Origin: a virus
Reading direction: 5' to 3' (one strand)
Length of the DNA stretch: 64,000 nucleotides
Virus record (IMG/VR): IMGVR_UViG_3300023184_000027
Span: 1 to 64,000 of that record
Made by a program: the position numbers and the translations under genes. Of the stretch, positions 63,701-64,000 are shown one piece after another. Below the pieces are notes generated by a model. The model ran no database searches, was not told the origin of the DNA, and saw nothing but the letters and a program-made list of their open reading frames with translations. Numbering within the stretch: position 1 is the stretch's first letter; every line of letters starts with the position of its first letter.

Positions 63701-64000
63701 TGATATTCCTGATGTACCACTAGAACCTGATGTACCACTAGAACCTGACACCCCACTAGAACCTGATGTTCCTGAAGAACCTGATGTTCCACTAGAACCT
63801 TTATCACCAGCTCTAGCAAAACTCACTATTACCGTACCACCGGTTAAGTTTGAAGCACTACCATTAGATGAAACAGAAGTAACACCAATTTGTCCATAAC
63901 CATTTACTGTACTAGCACTAGTGATTTGATAATCACCATATATATTTGTTCCACCATAAGTTCGACTAATTCTTAAACCACCTTTTATTGTATTTGTACT
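57749..64000 (-). CDS. Giant collagen-like tail fibre with YadA-head-like IGGG repeats (partial)
   Basis: The frame is open through the window edge, so the true start lies beyond 64000; the GTG at 63826 is internal. More than 2025 residues are visible. Long (G-S-S-G-T-S)n collagen-like stretches are separated by small beta domains (about 340-430 and 840-925, starting SLAIIGQS). Another beta domain (about 992-1115, ending VIVSFTRAGDKG) is repeated at the window edge. From about 1270 to 1875 come roughly 30 IGGGxxNxxxGxxS units, as in YadA/Hia heads. A C-terminal domain (IYTVPTVNGGAGEVVYFG to the end) follows. It is likely a trimeric receptor-binding fibre. Confidence 0.85.
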   Translation of the reverse strand, partial: STNTIKGGLRISRTYGGTNIYGDYQITSASTVNGYGQIGVTSVSSNGSASNLTGGTVIVSFARAGDKGSSGTSGSSGTSGSSGVSGSSGTSGSSGTSGISGSSGTSGSSGTSGSSGTSGNSGSSGTSGSSGTKGTSGTSGSSGTSGTSGSSGTSGTSGSSGTSGTSGSSGTSGSSGTSGVSGTSGTSGSSGTSGSSGNSGSSGTSGSSGTSGSSGTSGSSGTSGANGTSGTSGSSGTSGSSGNSGTSGTSGSSGTSGSSGTSGSSGTSGSSGTSGSSGTSGSSGTSGSSGTSGSSGTSGSSGTSGTSGSSGTSGTSGSSGTSGSSGASGSSGTSGSSGTSGSSGATGSSGTSGSSGSSGASGSSGTSGSSGTSGSSGATGSSGTSGSSGRDGSSGTSLAIIGQSITPITLSPSMVGNPQLLTTYSGLSYTVGQSLIIANPSGSFIGTVQAYNIGDGTLTVLVTSVTGTGNFNSWTTNINGASGAAGSSGSSGTSGSSGTKGTSGTSGSSGTSGTSGSSGTSGSSGTSGSSGTKGTSGTSGSSGTSGTSGSSGTSGASGSSGTSGTSGSSGTSGTSGSSGTSGTSGSSGTSGSSGTSGSSGTSGTSGSSGTSGTSGSSGTSGSSGTSGSNGTSGSSGTSGTSGVAGASGSSGTSGSSGENGSSGTSGSSGTSGAAGSSGTSGAAGSSGSSGTSGSSGTKGTSGTSGSSGTSGSSGTSGTSGSSGTSGTSGSSGTSGVAGASGSSGTSGSSGTSGSSGTSGSSGTSGASGSSGTSGSSGANGTSGTSGSSGTSGTSGSSGTSGTSGSSGTSGSSGTSGTSGSSGTSGTSGNSGSSGTSGSSGTKGTSGTSGSSGTSGTSGSSGTSGTSGSSGTSGSSGTSGSSGTSGTSGSSGTAGRDGSSGTSLAIIGQSTTPIDLSSLSINTNQSLTTSLGLSYTVGQSIIIANTSGSFIGTVQVYNITNGLLTVKVTDITGSGSYTGWTTNINGASGAAGSSGSSGTSGSSGTKGTSGTSGSSGTSGSSGTSGSSGESGSSGTSGSSGTSGSSGVPGTSGRDGNYGGDSLEWTLAALSTGPSSPPSGQMYFNGPDFSGTTTISISFTDRIGGTATSWLTALGASTNTIKGSLRFGRTYGGVNLYGDYQITSVTTTAGYAQIGVTSVSYAGSLASISGNTVIVSFTRAGDKGSSGTSGSSGTSGSSGTSGSSGTSGTSGSSGTSGTSGSSGTSGTSGSSGTSGSSGTSGVAGASGSSGTSGSSGTSGVTGASGSSGTSGVTGVSGSSGTSGSSGTKGTSGTSGSSGTSGAAGASGSSGTSGSSGTAGSSGTSPNPPVIILGGGTNSSIRCGVSNKADGVYSAALGGYCNCVYTSSPHGTIVGGRNNQVECSSCSFIGGGCDNSLYSHFESFIGGGSNNMMNSNSLYPSGRNTIGGGHLNRVGLGSSSRYLYDNTVSGGLSNTIYGVRVKNSFIGGGYSNTINGSDHCNSTISGGKDNAISGNSITFGTISGGFGNTVKSSNSTIGGGSGNYILNGNSTIGGGVLNSITGASSTISGGRLNCVLNSYSTIAGGCKNISGSYSFVGGGDTNNASGQSSVIGGGRYNTISNTIGFIGGGRFNTIAGAVNSGEDAVIGGGNSNKTAGVRAAILGGCGNCAIGYGSGMVSGNNNKVSSNFSFVGGGQVNVVCGSQGNINGGVLNMVGNSPAIESSYVMSACRLRFVGNCVACFTNNDLLLTFDSTCSRNVVVTATTFTGSYTYVNVTGATASVGNFGVGNTPFVRNLTKSLPGGDSSFIGGGLANTVCGSYSVIGGGYRNTNNGSNSFIGAGAFNCVFESTNYNSVIAGGLFNIIKSSGGFIGGGNSNCITQPYGSIGGGNSNTICGNCSHIGGGCLNKNYGSESTISGGYCNKIDTAAFYSSILGGKCNLIPVSCQHVHIIGSSLTATTSCTTFVNNLNIQKNKIYTVPTVNGGAGEVVYFGTGTTLTAGSVYYYSTGGTWTLANATTVSGSTGLLGMALGPTIGSGMLLRGYAKFSTTSFTSATLGSILYVSTTAGAFSSTSPPASLNNVRIIGYCTDATNDIIYFCPDNSWVEIS
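62841..63040 (-). repeat. Approximately 99-bp tandem duplication in the fibre gene
   Basis: The block from ACCCCGATGTCCCACTAGAA to CACTCGCCCCACTAGAACC occurs twice in a row without visible change, which suggests a recent expansion. Confidence 0.75.
63091..63265 (-). repeat. 18-bp tandem repeat in the fibre gene
   Basis: About nine copies of GTTCCACTTGACCCTGAC (with single-base variants) in a row encode SSGTSG units. Other parts of the collagen region use varied codons for the same residues. Confidence 0.85.

Noticed and set aside
62800-63826. Regular short repeats that might suggest a CRISPR array
   Set aside because: There are no unique spacers between identical repeats; the units are in-frame coding repeats of the fibre.

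Overview
This window looks like part of the genome of a large tailed phage (or a prophage or integrated relative) of a Bacteroidetes host, most likely Flavobacteriia. The DNA is AT-rich and tightly packed with short genes that overlap by 1-20 bases. The recognisable promoters are of the Bacteroidetes housekeeping type (TTTG, 19-20 bp, TAnnTTTG). The contents are typical of a phage accessory and structural region: homing endonucleases, an intein-bearing DNA methyltransferase, a DUF3310 protein, small membrane proteins, several single glycosyltransferases, and at the right end a giant collagen-like fibre and a BspA/FISUMP-type adhesin. No terminase, portal, major capsid, polymerase or integrase gene is visible, so the phage assignment is inference from gene style and content.

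Layout. 1-9 kb: small unknown genes, a beta-propeller, a glycosyltransferase and a protein built of ten exact 22-residue repeats. 9-15.2 kb: a large leader-bearing protein, a second glycosyltransferase, and a homing-endonuclease zone (GIY-YIG, T5orf172-like, HNH) with tRNA-like repeat remnants R1-R4. 15.2-17.5 kb: an unusual gene-poor region with G-quadruplex-type G runs, TTGTTAATAA repeats, palindromes and a promoter-terminator pair that defines a short ncRNA. 17.5-20.8 kb: an operon-like group of MNLQE-leader proteins including a 2H phosphoesterase and a flavodoxin-like protein. 20.8-30 kb: early-type plus-strand genes, then many small minus-strand genes, with an HNH endonuclease and glycosyltransferases. 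30-33.2 kb: an operon of a PcfJ-like protein, a glycosyltransferase and an LpxH-like phosphoesterase. 33.2-45.6 kb: a secreted nuclease, a DnaJ-type zinc-finger protein, a ferritin-like protein, small membrane proteins, a Nudix hydrolase and a DUF192 protein. 45.6-53.6 kb: a DHH phosphoesterase, a probable membrane-active protein, a peptidoglycan-binding protein and the methyltransferase with its intein, followed by translationally coupled genes. 53.6-64 kb: adhesin and fibre genes; the fibre runs off the window.

Two system-level patterns stand out. First, about 29 otherwise unrelated proteins begin with a short leader (types MKIIITE, MNLQEnixRIxxMMgxxxE and MxDLIKKIL(K/R)E) that places an (I/L/V)-x-E tripeptide near the N-terminus. 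This resembles the capsid-targeting sequences of T4-type internal proteins that are cut by the prohead protease. One 32-residue ORF is little more than the leader. The leader is attached to enzymes (2H and DHH phosphoesterases, a flavodoxin-like protein, a possible ADP-ribosyltransferase-like protein) and to a probable membrane-active protein, which suggests a set of co-packaged, injected effectors. Second, two promoter-like boxes sit exactly 4 bases before many start codons, pointing to widespread leaderless transcription: the host-type TTTG-N20-TAnnTTT(G/A) and a separate ATATTTAT box. Both ideas are inference from sequence pattern and have not been tested.
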